From NCBI GenBank assembly GCA_035578905.1, contig JAQJVL010000619.1, forward strand, positions 320,501 to 384,500: a stretch of 64,000 nucleotides of DNA. The letters run 5' to 3'. A model generated the notes under the pieces. It worked only from the letters and a program-made list of their open reading frames with translations. It ran no database searches and was not told the origin of the DNA. Each line of letters opens with the position of its first letter. The first letter of the stretch is position 1. Below are positions 12,601 to 26,700 of this stretch, in pieces. Source of the DNA: Stictocephala bisonia (lineage: Eukaryota > Arthropoda > Insecta > Hemiptera > Membracidae). Both the position numbers and the translations under genes were made by a program.

Positions 12601-15600
12601 AACTCAAGATTTTCCTCTCAGCGTTCTTATTTGCTGTCGTAGGCTAATAATTTGTAATGTTAATGTATACCAACTTTTTTTTGAATGCTAATTGGTGTAC
12701 ATTTCTAATGAAATTTTTTATTGGAAATATAATTTTATGATAAATAATATTAAATGAGACACACACAAAGTAGAATACAAATAAATGATATTTGTTGAAT
12801 GAATGGGTCTAATATATGTTCAAGTATGAAAACTATTATGATGATATCTGGGGGGGGGGGAGGAGGGGATTCATGCTGATTTTTCAAAGCTTATGTAGTT
12901 TGGTGAATTTGATAAATGATTGGTAATTTAATCCAAATTTTTTTAAAAGAAAAAGTAAATAGATGATAAAATGTTAATTTGTTTACTGTCCAAGTAGAGT
13001 AATTGTAGGTCTCACCTAGTTATCAAATTGTGTTCACCACTCTTCTTTCATAAAAACCATTTTAGCATGGAACATGCTTTAGTCTTGACCTAACTGTCTG
13101 AAAACGTTTCGTTACGCGGGAGGGTGACGCGGGAAGGTGACGCGTAACCATGAAAACACAATGACATATCAGTGTTGACTTCAATAATGATTTTATTTGC
13201 AAGCGTTCATCAAAGTACATCTTTAGTTTCCATGACAACTCTTGTTTTGTAATTCCTTACATGAAATCTAAAATTCGTTGTTTTCGGAGAAATACATTTG
13301 CAGAAATTATTAAAAAGGAGCCACCGGGTAGCAGCCGTGATCTATTACCAAGTAGCAGCCGTGATCTATTACCGGGTAGCATCCATGATCTATTACCAAG
13401 TAGCAGCCAAGATCTAAAGCATGTTCCATGTTTCTTGAATTTTAGCCGTAGGCTCTAAGCAAAAAGATCCGGGGGTCCAGGGGGCTTGCCCCCTGGCGAG
13501 GCCCGCAGGGCCGAGTTTTTGATTTTCTTTTTTTATGTAATAATAATTTGTAGACTTCAAAAGGTTGGAGAAATTTGTTTAATAATAATTATATTTTTTT
13601 AATGAAATCATAGTAAAATGGTTATCTTCTCTTCAAGTTCTTGTCTTCAGTTTTTTTAAAATAAAACATATATTTTGATGTTCATTATTATGATGACATC
13701 TGTTGTTGTTTACACTGTACACTTGATAAAAAATTTGTTGTCATATGATTTAGAATAATAAATTATTTCTATATGAAAATAAATTAGTTAATTAAATTAA
13801 CCCTTAAAAGGCGGCATCCGTATATATACGCATGTTTACAATTGCCCGTTATGCGTTATACGTAATATTTCGCGAGCTGATAACAATAATCCTAGAACAG
13901 GCCTAATACAACGTAGCGAGTTCTAAGATTCAAGGTCAAGACTATTTTCAGGTTATTATTCATTTTCGAGACCTTTGGACTGGTTACTAGGCAACGAATG
14001 TAAATAATATGAAGTTTTCATTCATTATTGCCTCTGTCGAGGTAATCGCTAGCACTCGCAGCGAATATATACGCATCTGCTAGTCACATGACGCGGCGAC
14101 CGGCTGGCGCTCAAGTCAGTCTGCAGTTATTTGTTGTCTGTCTCGTGCATTGTACTAACCTCCGGTGTGTAAACAAAGTTTATTATTTCGAATTTACTCT
14201 ATATTTTTCATCGTGAAGTCGTTTTATTTTTGTTGTAAATAGTGTTTATTTTGTGTACATAATCTGTTGTCTTATTGAGTTATATTGTATATATTTTTAT
14301 AATGGCTAACCCCGATGATTCTGACTTTGACGAGTTTGTTGCTGGTGCAATGGATTGTACATTCGAGTGCAATTCATGATGATGACATAAGTGATAATGA
14401 AGATGTTTTATTGCATAACATTAGTGACAGTGAAGAAAGTGTTGATTTGGGGCAGCAGCAATAATTTTCGTTTTTACAGTTTTGATAAAACTTTGTAATG
14501 AATAAAAAATGAATATAAAAAATACAATATTGTTATTATTTTTTTTTTACATTGTACTATCCTGGTTTAGATAAAAAAAATATAACTTTACGAAAACTAA
14601 AATTATATATATTCAAGAAAATTAAGCGTTAATTGAAAAATTACAGAAAATTGCTCAGCGTTTTAAGGGTTAAACCAATATTAACTATTTTTGAATAAAG
14701 GAGATATTAAATAACTTCCAACTATTAACTGAGATTATTAGAAATGACATTAATGTGTACCACGATTGTTATTTAGAAGTAAATTTACATTATATTCAAG
14801 TTTAATCACTCATAATTCAAATAATGTGCATGTTTCCAACCGGGAATATGGGGTTTAAACAGTTAAAAAGGATATACAGATATTCTACAACAACAAAATA
14901 AATAGCCCACACACACACCTAGAGAGGTAATGACCCACCCGCCCACCCATACACCTACAGTGGTAATAACTCACCCGCTCACCCATACACGTATAGAGGT
15001 AATGATGGGTGTATATAGGTGTATACAGGGTTGTATATAGGTTAGGCTAGGTTCTTAAGGTAAGAAGCAATGTACAAACCCCATTATGTACAAATGCCAC
15101 TGTACGTGTATTGGTGGGCGGGTGGGTCAATGCCACTGTACGTGTATGGTCGAGTGGGTGGGTCAATACCACTGTACGACTGTACGTGTATGGGTGGGCG
15201 GGTAGGTTAATACCACCGTACGTGTATGGGTGGGTGAGTGGGTTAATGTCACCGTACGTGTATGGTTGGGCGGGTGGATTAATGCCATCGTAAGTGTATG
15301 GGCAGGTGGTGGGTGAATACCACTGTACGTGAATGGTAGGTGGGTGGGTGAATACCACCGTACGTGTATGGCCGGGATAGGTTAGGCTAGGTTCTTAAGG
15401 TAAGAAGCAATGTACAAACCCCATTATGTACAAATACAATGTACAAATAACGCTGTATGTGTACGTGTGGGGGTGGGCGGGTAGATCAATACCGTTATAC
15501 GTGTGGGGGTGGGCAGGTGGGTCAATACCACTGTACGTGGGGGGGTTGGGGGTCAATACCGCTGTACGTGTGGGGGTGGGCAGGTGGGTCAATACCACTG

Positions 15601-18600
15601 TACGTGGGGGATGGGGGGGTCAATACCGCTGTACGTGTGGGGGTGGGCCAATACCACTGTACGTGGGGGTGGGGGGTCAATACCGCTGTACGTGTGGGGG
15701 TGGGCGGGTGGGTCAATACCACTGTACGTGGGGGGGGGGGGTCAATACCGCTGTACGTGTACGTGTGGGGGTGGGCGGGTGGGTCAATACCACTTATTAT
15801 TTTAACAATTGAGCATTAAACTATTTTAACACTTTCTATTGACGCTGTGTCAGTCAATACCTGGTTACGCCATGTCACCTATATGCGATTGACAGTGTAT
15901 TTCTCAGGACGCTGCATCAAAACAGTAGCATTCCCGCTCACTCCAAACTCAATTTTAGTCGTTATACTCAATCGAATAAAACGTTACATATATCAATTTA
16001 ATTGTTGTAACTCTAACAAGTCAAATATATAATCAGATGATGTCAGTCGTTTTTGACTGACATGGTAGCAGTGTAACAAATATTTAACAAAGACGCTGTA
16101 TCAGTCTTTATTGACTGACACATATGATGTTGATTCATTTCTCAATTCTAACCTAAAATTTATTCGCTGCTGTACTGTTTTGTGCATGTTGTTTCTTTTT
16201 ACTGCTTTATAATTAAATAAAAGCGGTGCTTAACTGTTCTATATATTGTGTGTAGTTGTATGTAGTTAGTAATTATATATGTGAATATAGGCCAATTTTG
16301 TAAATATGGATGAACAAGAAGAACAGTGTATACGGTCGTTTCTGGAGTGCTCTAGTGAACCTGACCCTATTAGTGATGATGAAAGTTTATTTGGACCAGA
16401 CTCTAATATTGATCCAGAATATTTTACATCTGATTCAGAATATTTTACATCTGATTCAGAATCAGATTCTAACATTGGTATTGATGACAACGAAGCCACT
16501 CTAGACAGTAACGATAATGAAAATAATGAAAATGATGCTGCAGGCCCGTCAGGTAGGCTTATAAATAATGCTTTTGATTCGGGGTCTTATGAGGGGAAAC
16601 ATAAAACATGTCAGTTTACTGGGAATGAGGGAATACATGTAAATATATCTGATGATATGACGCCCACAAATTTTTTAAATATTTTAATTTTTACAGTGTT
16701 ATCACGTGCATTGTAGAAAACACAAATACATATGCAACCGGATATTTACAATCACACAACGTAACCAGAAAATCTCGGTTAAATGATTAGAAAAATACTG
16801 ATTACAATGAAATCAAAGTCTACTTAGGCATTTTAATTTGGATGGGGCTTGATAAAAAGCCTACTGTTAATGACTATTGGTCAATTGACCTATTATTCAA
16901 AAACGAAGTAAGTAAGGTTATGTCACGCAACCGCTTCGAAATTATAACTAAAATGCTCCATTTTACAGGTGAGGAATTATCAATGGAAAATGATCGTTTG
17001 GCAAAGCTACGGCTTTTTATAAATTTACTTGTGGCAAATTATCAATCTGCTTACACTTTCGGAAAAACAATGGTTGTAGATGAAAGTATGGTTCCATGGA
17101 GAAGCAGATTAGGGTTCCGGCAATACATCCCTACTAAGAGGCACAAATACGGAATAAAATTGTTCAAACGTTGTGACGCAGTAGGCTATACATGGAACAT
17201 TTAAGTATACTGTGGGAAAATGGATATTACCCTCAATATGGGTGTTAGAGACACTGTTGTCCAAAATTTATGTGGTTCTCTGCTAAATGAAGGTCGTGTG
17301 TTATACATCGATAACTTTTACACAAGTGTCCCTCTAGCAACTAAACTATTAGATGCTAACACACATCTTGTTGGACATTTGCGGAAGAACTGAAAAATCT
17401 TCGACAAATTGTGTTACATTCAAAACTGAGAAGAGGAGAGATATGTTCTCAAGAAAATGAAAATGGAATAATGATTTGTAAATGGAAAGATAGACATGAT
17501 GTATTAATGCTATCAACCATGCCCTGAAATTATTCCTGTAAATAATCAAAATCCAAGAAGACATCTACTCAAGGAGACACACAAAATCGAAGGAGCCGTC
17601 AGCCACCGAAAATGAAGCCAAAAGTTGTAACGGATTACAACATTGGTAAATGTGGTGTAGATAATTCATATCAAATGGCTAGTTATTATCCTTTACAAAG
17701 AAGAGGAATCAAATGGTTTAGAAAACTTGGCATTGATCTGATAACTGGAACAACAATGGTGAATAGTCATGTTCTATTCTTACTAGCAACTAAACCTAAA
17801 ATGACTATCACTAGAGCTGAAGCAACTAAAGATTTTCTTGGTCTTGATAATTCCACAGCTTCAAACATTTCACCAACTTGCAAAAAGTCGACACATTTGT
17901 TGAAAAAAAGGGAAGGCAACATAGGTGCTGAATAGAAAGCAGTGTACTCTGTGTTACAATAAAATGAAGAGACAAGGTGTTTCTCGCCTAGAAGTAAGAA
18001 GGCATGTAAAGAAAGTAAAAACTTTCTGCTCCGGATGTCCTACAATACCAACTATGTGTCATGCTTGTTATAAAGAGTCACATGAACATTGATTTTATAA
18101 ATTATTGTCACTTTTTCTTTCTAGTGAAACTCGACAATTATTGCAACAACTAGAACATTTTATTGAAACTCAACAAAAACTCAAACAAATATCTCTTTAT
18201 GTTTCCGTAATTAATTAAAATGTTTTTTTAACATGTTCAAATGAGAAATATGTTATTTTTAGTAGTATTTCAATAAAATATGTACATTTTTCTTTCAACA
18301 TTATTTTTTTAATTCCCTAACTAATTTATTTAATCCATATAGATTAAAAATATTAAACCCTACTGTCAGTCAAATATGACTGACACGGCCTTTACAGAAA
18401 TGTATGAAATTTAGTTTGGTCTGTACAGGCAAATAGAGCTATTTGCACAAGGCCTATTATAATCACATTTTGGATCAACAGCTTATTGCTTTTTTTCTAT
18501 GTAAAATGGTTCAACCACAGAAGTTTGCGACCGGGTGGTCTTAATACCCTTTATATTTGATTAAAAGGGTAATTAATACAAGAAATTAATTGAAGTTTAT

Positions 18601-21600
18601 TTGTAGCACTATCAAGATAATTTGATCTTCCTTTCAGGTCATGGGGATGGTAATGGACGCAATGTACCAACACTAGTGAGGGATCTTAGTGGTGTGGGCT
18701 CTGTGTCATGTGGGGCAGCCCACACGTTGGCACTGTCGGCTGATGGTAAGACTGTGTGGTCTTTTGGCTCAGGGGACCAGGGCAAATTGGGCCATGGTGA
18801 CACTGCTCGGGTACATAGACCCAAGGTGATAGAGGCATTGCAGGGAGTGTATGTGCGCAAAGTAGCAGCTGGAAGTCAGTTCAGTTTGGCTCTTACCTCC
18901 AATGGGCAGGTGAGTGACAGGTTTCATAATTTAAGTTTCTAATATTAAACTAAACAGTACACATCAAAATAATATCTGTAAGGAAACAATCATTCAATAA
19001 TTACATATTGGTGTGACAGGTCAGTGGATAAGGCGTTGGACTGTGAAGTTCATGGTCCAAGTTTTCAAATCACCAACTGAGCTGATGGTTGGTACTTGAC
19101 CCATCAGGTAAAGTTCATACACCAGCTTGCGGTCAATAAATGGATGAAATGATAAATGAAGTAAAAAAAGCCACTTTTAATTGTTTAAACAGATAAGTCT
19201 GAAAAGTCTTAATAACATTTAAAGATGAAAAAAACATTAAGATAAACAGTAAAATGTCAGAACTACAAAGAAATACAAAACAAAACAGGTGAACATCACA
19301 CGGCACAAATTTGCTACGCATAAGTACAAAATGTACAAATATTATGGTGATTGATTTCTTCAGACTATGTTTACCTTTCTTAAGACCAGAAGGATTCAGA
19401 AATTAATCTGTAGCTTACTCAAATAAGTATCACTTTAACAAGTTTAGTGCTCATAAATATAATAATCGCTTAAAAATAAAATGTTGAAATTTACACACCA
19501 AGTCTTGTATAAAGTGATGTCCTTTTATTTTTATAAAAAATAACAATTATTTGCATTTTTATAATACCATAACTTCTGCCATAGCTTTCCATAAGAGTAC
19601 AGTATCTGTGCTAATAAGGATCATTGCTTTCAGAGTCATTGGGAACAGATTCATTATTCAATTAAAAAATAGAGTAATAACAGTTCAGTATAAGACGTGA
19701 CAAGCATGAGAGGGAAGTGGGAATAGTGAATAGTGGGGACATAAGAGCAAGGCCAAAGTGATGTGACTGACAACAGAATGGAACAGGGAATTGAAATGTG
19801 AAAGGTTGTTTCAATTTCAATTCATTATTTTCACTGTCTACATTTGCAACTACCTTCTCCACTTGCATTTAACAAAACAAATACACTTTTTGTTTACCAA
19901 TTAAAGAACAAAATTAATGAGCTTATGGCAACAAATAACCTTTATTGTACAAAACAACCATGTATTGAGGTGTGTACTGAATTAAGTCAGCAGTTTTTAT
20001 TTTGTTTCTGAGTTAAAAATCTACAGGAAACTGTGACCAGTATTATTCCTGTTGTACATTATTGTGTGATTATTGTAAACATTTATTGCAGGAATAAAAT
20101 CATTTATCATTTATATCTACGTTGCTTTCAAAAACATTCTCATTGCAATTTACATTTCAATAGATTATTAGTATAAAACAGTTTTTTAAGGGCAGATTCT
20201 GATTGTAAACTGGTTTTAATTTATTCATTTTATAGGTTGAAATTTCATCTTGCTTTAGTTTTGGTAATGCATGGATTTATATCAGAGTTTCATTTGTGGA
20301 TAGAATTGACTAATATTAGTCTAGTAACAGAAAGTTAAATATTAGTTAGAAATTATTTGTCTGTTAGTTGGTTAAAATAACCGAATAACCAGAAAAATGA
20401 CTGACTGGTTATCCTATATCCGACAATTAATAGTTCATAACCCCACACAATAATCTGACCATTTGTCTAATCTGTATCTCTGACCAAAGGTGTTTGCTAC
20501 TTATACTCTGATATACTTTCTACTTATATTTATATTATTTCCAAATGCTACTCCGAATGTGATAGAGTACTCTAGATCGCTCTTAGCGTGGAATAGGGAT
20601 GTCCTCTTCAATGTCTAAGCCATTGTCACTTTTTCCTCTGAACTCTCTTCATAACTTGATTCTAATTCTTCATTTAATAAATCTAAAACATCTTCTGGTT
20701 TACTTTTGACACACTCTAACTCTACAATAACTTAAAGAATATGCCAAAAAAGAATAAAGCACATTATAGACAAAAGCTGCTAGAATGGGAAACAGCACTA
20801 TCTGGACAAACAAGGAAGCCAGTCTAACTGCACATAAATTAACAAACTTCCGGGGCAGGAGCTGAGCTCATACTGAGCAAAATGTGCTGCAGATCTATGG
20901 CACAAATAGAGCATGTTCATTTATTTCAAAGCATACGTAACATTTAACATTTAATTTACAACTGCTATTTTATTGTTATTTAAATTATTATGTACGTTAG
21001 AAAGTAGCCCAATTTATATTTAGCATCCTCAAAAACTGTGGTAAGAAAAACAAGGTTCGAGATTGTTTTCATGTAAATTATTAGATCAAGCCAGGGGACA
21101 ACAAAACATTTTAATAAATACCCTCTTGTTATCTACCTTCCTCTAGTAGATCTGCAGATTTCAATTTTACTCACTTAACCCTGCAAGTGTGAGCCATCAG
21201 AATTTCCGATGGTTGGTACCCATTACGGGTGTGACTCTCGGAATTTCCGACTGTCTCGTTTTGTCACCACTACATTATTATTATATGTCAAATTCCATTA
21301 TAATCACCACCAATTGGTTCATGAGGTTCCATTTGTTATATTTAGATGTCTTTGGTTGCACATTTGACTGAATACACTCTGCTAACAGCTGATGTATTTT
21401 ATACTACAGTCTTCAATTTGTCATATGTAGTCTGTGTGTTCCAGATTTACTGTCATATTATTTTGTTGAAATCTAACCTAATTTTTACCGTTTTATTTCA
21501 TACATAGTCAAATATTGTTTATATTGTACATTCTTTCTTACATATGAGACTCCGACACAATGTTGTGCGTATTTTAAGGCGAATATGAATGGTTTTATGA

Positions 21601-21658
21601 GTGTAGGATTTACTGATATTGATTTTAGTGTAAATATAGTTATTGTTTTTAGAAAATG

Positions 21659-21720
<62 letters not shown>

Positions 21721-23704
21721 CACTGCAGGTTACTGGTAGGCCTGTTTGTAGCTGGCATGAATCTTAGTTATGCTTATTTTATTTTGTAATTTATTGTTTG
21801 ATAATTACAATTATTGAAATATTTTTTTATTTTTAGGCCTAGTCTAGTATATGTTTTTATTATATTATTGAATGACACTTTATGCTTGAGACATTATTAG
21901 TGTATTGAAGGTATGGCAACAAATGCAAAACACAATTTTTTATTTATGTGCGAATTTACTTTTGGAACCTATAACTTCCTATCAAGTACTGGTTTCTATA
22001 GATACCTATATATTTTTGTAATCTGTATAACATTTTGCATAGTATAAGGAAACTACCAAGCTAAAATGATTATCACTGGTGTTATATAAATAAGAAAAAG
22101 ACAAAATAATTATTTTATTTACATATTTATTTTGTCTCTTGTCTCATACCAGATTTACATAAATAAAGTTAGCCTTCTAATATATGTACTGTCAAATGCT
22201 ACATTTCAAGCTGAAAACAATGATATACAACAAGTTATACTTATACAACAATAAGGCAGCTGGAATATTAATTTAATAAACCTTTGTGAAACAACTAATT
22301 TTGCTGCCACACTGGGGGAACAACTATACCACACTTGCAGGGTTAATGGATTCTGATTTTGCTTCATTTTTATTTGGTTTATGACTGTTAACTTTATCTA
22401 TATATTAAAAACTATTGTGTATATGTTGTATTGCTCAAAAGCACTGTAGTTTGGAATAATATTTAATAGAATACTTTTAGCAGTAGATTACTTTATATAT
22501 ATTTTATATTACTTAATGGAAAGACAACACTTAGCAGTCTTTAAGTTTTAATTAATAACATTGAGTAAGATCATCATCAGTTGTTACACGTAAATATAGT
22601 TAAAAGTACATTCCTAAATGTTGCCTTTACAATAATAATACAGAATATTTAGTATTAATGTTTAATCGCTTATCAGACTTTCTATAATTATGAGTGAATG
22701 GAATTAGTCTAAGGTCCACTAGTTAATTCTGTGGCTTTTGCACAATCATATGTGCCAACACAGCATTAGCTACGGGTCATTGATGCTTAAATATGCAGAC
22801 ACATTTTAATGATTAAAAATGGAAAAAATAAAAGTATTCTGTTTTTTCTAGATAATTTATATAAGCTTTTTAATGAAATAATATGTTATACTATACTGTG
22901 GAAAAGTATTGCTTTACTGCGGGAATGGTCAATACAAATGCATATTTCATATTGATATATTATACAAAGCTAAGTTAAGAAAACAGGATGCATTAAAAGT
23001 TCCTAAACCAAGTTGTACTTTCTATACAAAAAGCTACGTATTTCTTGGTCCAAAGATGTTCAATTCTTGCCAATATCTTTGCATAAGACTGTTTTGAGCA
23101 AAAGTAAACAATTGGTTAATAAGGCAAGAAAATGTAGATACCTTGTAAAATATACAGATTTAATGCACAAATGTTATTAGCATGTATTGTGAACATTTGT
23201 TTTTCTCATATTAATTGAATTATTTTATTTCAATACTTTTAATTTTAAACTGATAAAAATTGTTAATTTGAACAATTTATGTTTATATTTAAGTAGATTT
23301 AGTTGATACAATTATTTTAATTAATGCTATAAAGGTTGGGAAAAATTAAGTTTAAACAAAATAAAAATGTCTGTTTTCACCATTAATGAATCTTTTGAAG
23401 AGGGGGAATGTTTTATTGTAAATAATTTCACATTGCTTTTGCACATTTTTTTTAGTTTAATTTCAAAAGAAGGAATCTCTAAACATACATAGCCTTAAGA
23501 TGTCCTATTATTTTCTTGAAAATAATTGAGGGAATCTATGGTTTGTGTTTAAATAGTTCATATTTTAGTTTTTAATTAGCAGTTAAGAAACCTTGTAAAT
23601 ATTATAATGTATTTGTAACCTTTTCAAGAAAATAAATTTATTCTTAAAATTCTTAAATATTTCAATATAAAGTTCAGTATACAACTGTGAGATGATAAAT
23701 ATTG

Positions 23705-23741
<37 letters not shown>

Positions 23742-26700
23742 AGTTTTTAGTTAAGAGCCATAAGGCTGGTTGACAGCAGCTCTCCATGATTCTCGGTTGT
23801 CCGCCTTTTGCTTCAGCTCGCAGGAGGAATCACATCACATATCCTGTAGTACCTGCTTTATATACTCCAGTCTGGGTCTTCTTCCTTCTGTAGCTCCTTC
23901 GATTATCTTTTTTAACTTACTGTCATGTCTGTCTATTTGGCCAATCATTTATTGAATATTGCTTATAAAGTAACTTTATTGTTCGTAATGTAATGAGTAC
24001 ATCATACGTCATGGAGAGTCACTATTGCTGTTAAGGTAGTGACACCAGAAATGGTCTAATGCGTTTTACTGTGGCAGGTACAACATCAACAATCGTCAGT
24101 TTGAATCCAGCAACAGCTGGTACTTTTTTCCTGCTTGTGCAACTTAATAGTGGCACTGGTCTATAGCAATGTAGAGCCCGCCTTAAATAAACGGTGTGTT
24201 CGGAATGGGGGTTGGGGGTGGGTTTAAGTTGAGAGGATCAGTGTTTCTATTATAATTGCACAGAACAACATGGTTTTGCACATTTGTACTGATAGTAAAA
24301 GGAGTAAGATATGTTTTTTAATTGGCTTTTTTTATTTAGAGTATTTCGATTTTGCATTGGTGTATATTATATTAATGGATATATAAATAATTAGACATAC
24401 AAAATTGATATGTCTGGAAATTTTAAAAATACATACAATATTCAATAAAATTAGTATTGAATCAATCAAAATTAGGAAATATAAAAAAAAATCACATGTA
24501 GAATGGTTAAATATCTGTTTAAAATTTTTTATGATTTACTTTATATTTCTATCAAAATAATTTAAAGTGAATTCGATATGGCCAATGAACATATTATGCT
24601 CATATTAATGACCTAAGATACATGAATCAGAAGAGGAGAGTTTCTTTAAATTGTAATAATTTCTCAAACTCTATGAAAATTCATTTTCTTTATGTTAATT
24701 ATAAGGAAGCATCTCCATTTATGGACGTTTTCTTTTGTACGTGTTAAAAAATGTGTTAAAAAATGTGGGGACTAAATTAAATTTAATTAAAAATAATCCT
24801 TAACAATAATTTTTGTTGTTTTGATGGGGTTGTAGTTTACATAACTGTGTCAACATTATGTATGTTCTGAAGTTGCATTCAATTGTGTGTAGGTGCTGGC
24901 ATGGGGCAGTAGTGCGTGTCTGGGCTGTGGTGGACCTGATGCTACATGCATGACACCTCGGCTCATAGATGACTTAGCTGGTCTTAGGATTGTCGACATC
25001 TCATCTGGCGACTCGCACTGCCTTGCACTCACTCATGATTGTGAGGTAAGGTATTCTTTAACAATCACTAAATTAAGAAAACTTTCTAAATATCACTTAT
25101 AATTTTAGCATTCTTGTATTAAAGCACATAAATGATCTCTCCAAGTTTTGGGAAGAGGCTCTTAAATCATCCATGAGATTATTTTATATTTTTGATTTTA
25201 AAATATACAAAGTATTTTATTATTTGTAGTTAATATAAATTAATTACAGGTTTTTGCATGGGGCAACAATGCAATGGGGCAGTGTGGACAGGGCCATTCC
25301 ACCAGTCCGGTAGTGCGACCACGCAGAGTGCTTGGCCTTGAAGGGATTAAGATCCACCAGATATCTGCTGGCACTTCCCACTCAGTGGTCTGGACGTCAC
25401 TCCCCACCGATCGGTAAAACAATTTATCTATAGTATTTCAACTCAATATGATGCTAACTCTTAAACATGTTGGTTGGTACACAGTATATGTTGCGAGTAC
25501 TAGCTTGTTTTTTAGTTTAGTTGCAAAAAAGCCGAAATTAGAGATTTTTCAGTGTTGCCTGGTTCTTCAAAGATATTTCCTTTTTAAGAGATTTAATCAA
25601 CTGTTCTGAAATTTCCATATATGTACTCCAGATATAAATAGGCATACAAAAAGAGTTAATACAGTAAGTTAAAAAGGTAAAACGGATTGTTAACTATCTT
25701 TACAAAAAGTTTAAAGAATATTATTGCACAATCAATAACATTCCAGTTAATGAAAGTATTGTTACTTGAAAGGAAAAGTTCTTTTCACTTGTTACACTTG
25801 TTTTGCTACTATACACTACACGTATAGTGTTATTAACCCACCTTTATCCTTTTTCTCCAATCCAACCCGCCAATTCAATATCAATTCTCTTATGTATAGT
25901 GAATCTGTTGTGAGAATTTTTAGCTCTGTAAAGGATTATTAACTATTGTCCCTGAAATTTAGATCAGTTAGGTATCTAATATTTTGCTTGTCTACTCTCT
26001 TTTACTTTATGAGCGATTGTTTTGGTTGGTATTGGACACTCCTCCCCAAGCAGCAATATCATACCTGAAGTGTGATTTAATTAGGGAAAAGTAGGCAACT
26101 CTGGGTACGTCTTGCTTGACCCTGCTTATAACCTAGAGTCTTAAGCATCCAAGTTTCTAGCAGAGCTGCTCTGAATTGGTTACTAGGATGTCAATTATGT
26201 GCATAATTATAGATTGCTGTTTTGTGTTATACGTTTGGGGAATAAAATTAGCTTTATTATTGCATTTGGGAGAGAAAGTCATCTGTACTAAATTGTTTTT
26301 ATTTACGATAGTTTGTTAGGAGGGCAGTTATGCTTTATTCTAAGTGTTTCATTTTGGCATTCCCTTAGAGAATTTTTAGTGTTCTATTGGCAAACTTGAG
26401 GAGTGTGTCATGTGAGTACGATCCAGCCAGTTAGGTAATTTTATTAGAACAACAGGAATGGTCCCAGTATCAAAATCTGTGGACACTTCATTGTATTTGA
26501 TCAGTTAGTTCTAATTGGTTCTTGTATTTTCTGTTATTTTTCATGTATGCTATTTTTACCAGTTGTTTACTATTACTGAGGTAACTGCTAAACAATTGTG
26601 CCGTTTTCACTTTTATCCTCTTAGTCCATAGAAGTAGTTCATGGTTCAGACAGTCAAAAAGCTCGAGTCAAATTGTGAAATATGCTAATAGAATTACGAC

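Larger units (their letters stand above)
11351..18637 (+). other. HERC1 intron 3 (7.3 kb)
   Basis: Contains a 365-bp hairpin element (13066-13430), a GC-rich double hairpin (13477-13512), a piggyBac derivative (13797-14673), a G-rich minisatellite (14900-15795) and a decayed piggyBac (15826-18403). In 11351-13065 I see G homopolymers at 12152-12164 and 12850-12860 but no recognisable gene. 18404-18637 shows nothing beyond the acceptor. Confidence 0.75.
18910..24892 (+). other. HERC1 intron 4 (6 kb)
   Basis: Holds a SINE (19012-19160), a possible LINE tail ending near 20130 in an AATAAAATCATTTATCATTT string, a piggyBac MITE (21175-22346), a (CT)n tract with a LINE C-terminus (23706-23952) and a SINE-like stretch near 24030-24190. 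At 20570-20750 the minus strand has a short acidic stretch (PEDVLDLLNEELESSYEESS) that could be another transposase N-terminus. 22347-23700 and 24200-24892 show nothing recognisable. Confidence 0.7.

Noticed and set aside
12376..12642. 88-codon ORF
   Set aside because: No motif, no splice context and no codon pattern like the HERC1 exons; likely chance.
13477..13520. Rho-independent terminator
   Set aside because: Shape fits, but the region is eukaryotic intron DNA with no transcription unit ending there; kept only as an unusual hairpin.
15047..15819. Overlapping ORFs of 60-128 codons in several frames on both strands
   Set aside because: All are products of the G-rich minisatellite, whose unit happens to avoid stops; the encoded Gly/Val/Trp-rich repeats have no conserved domain.
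19012..19072. tRNA gene
   Set aside because: Boxes A and B are present but the cloverleaf arms do not pair and a SINE body follows.
21519..21758. 79-codon ORF with a Tyr-Ile repeat on the minus strand
   Set aside because: Produced by the (TA)n microsatellite inside a MITE.
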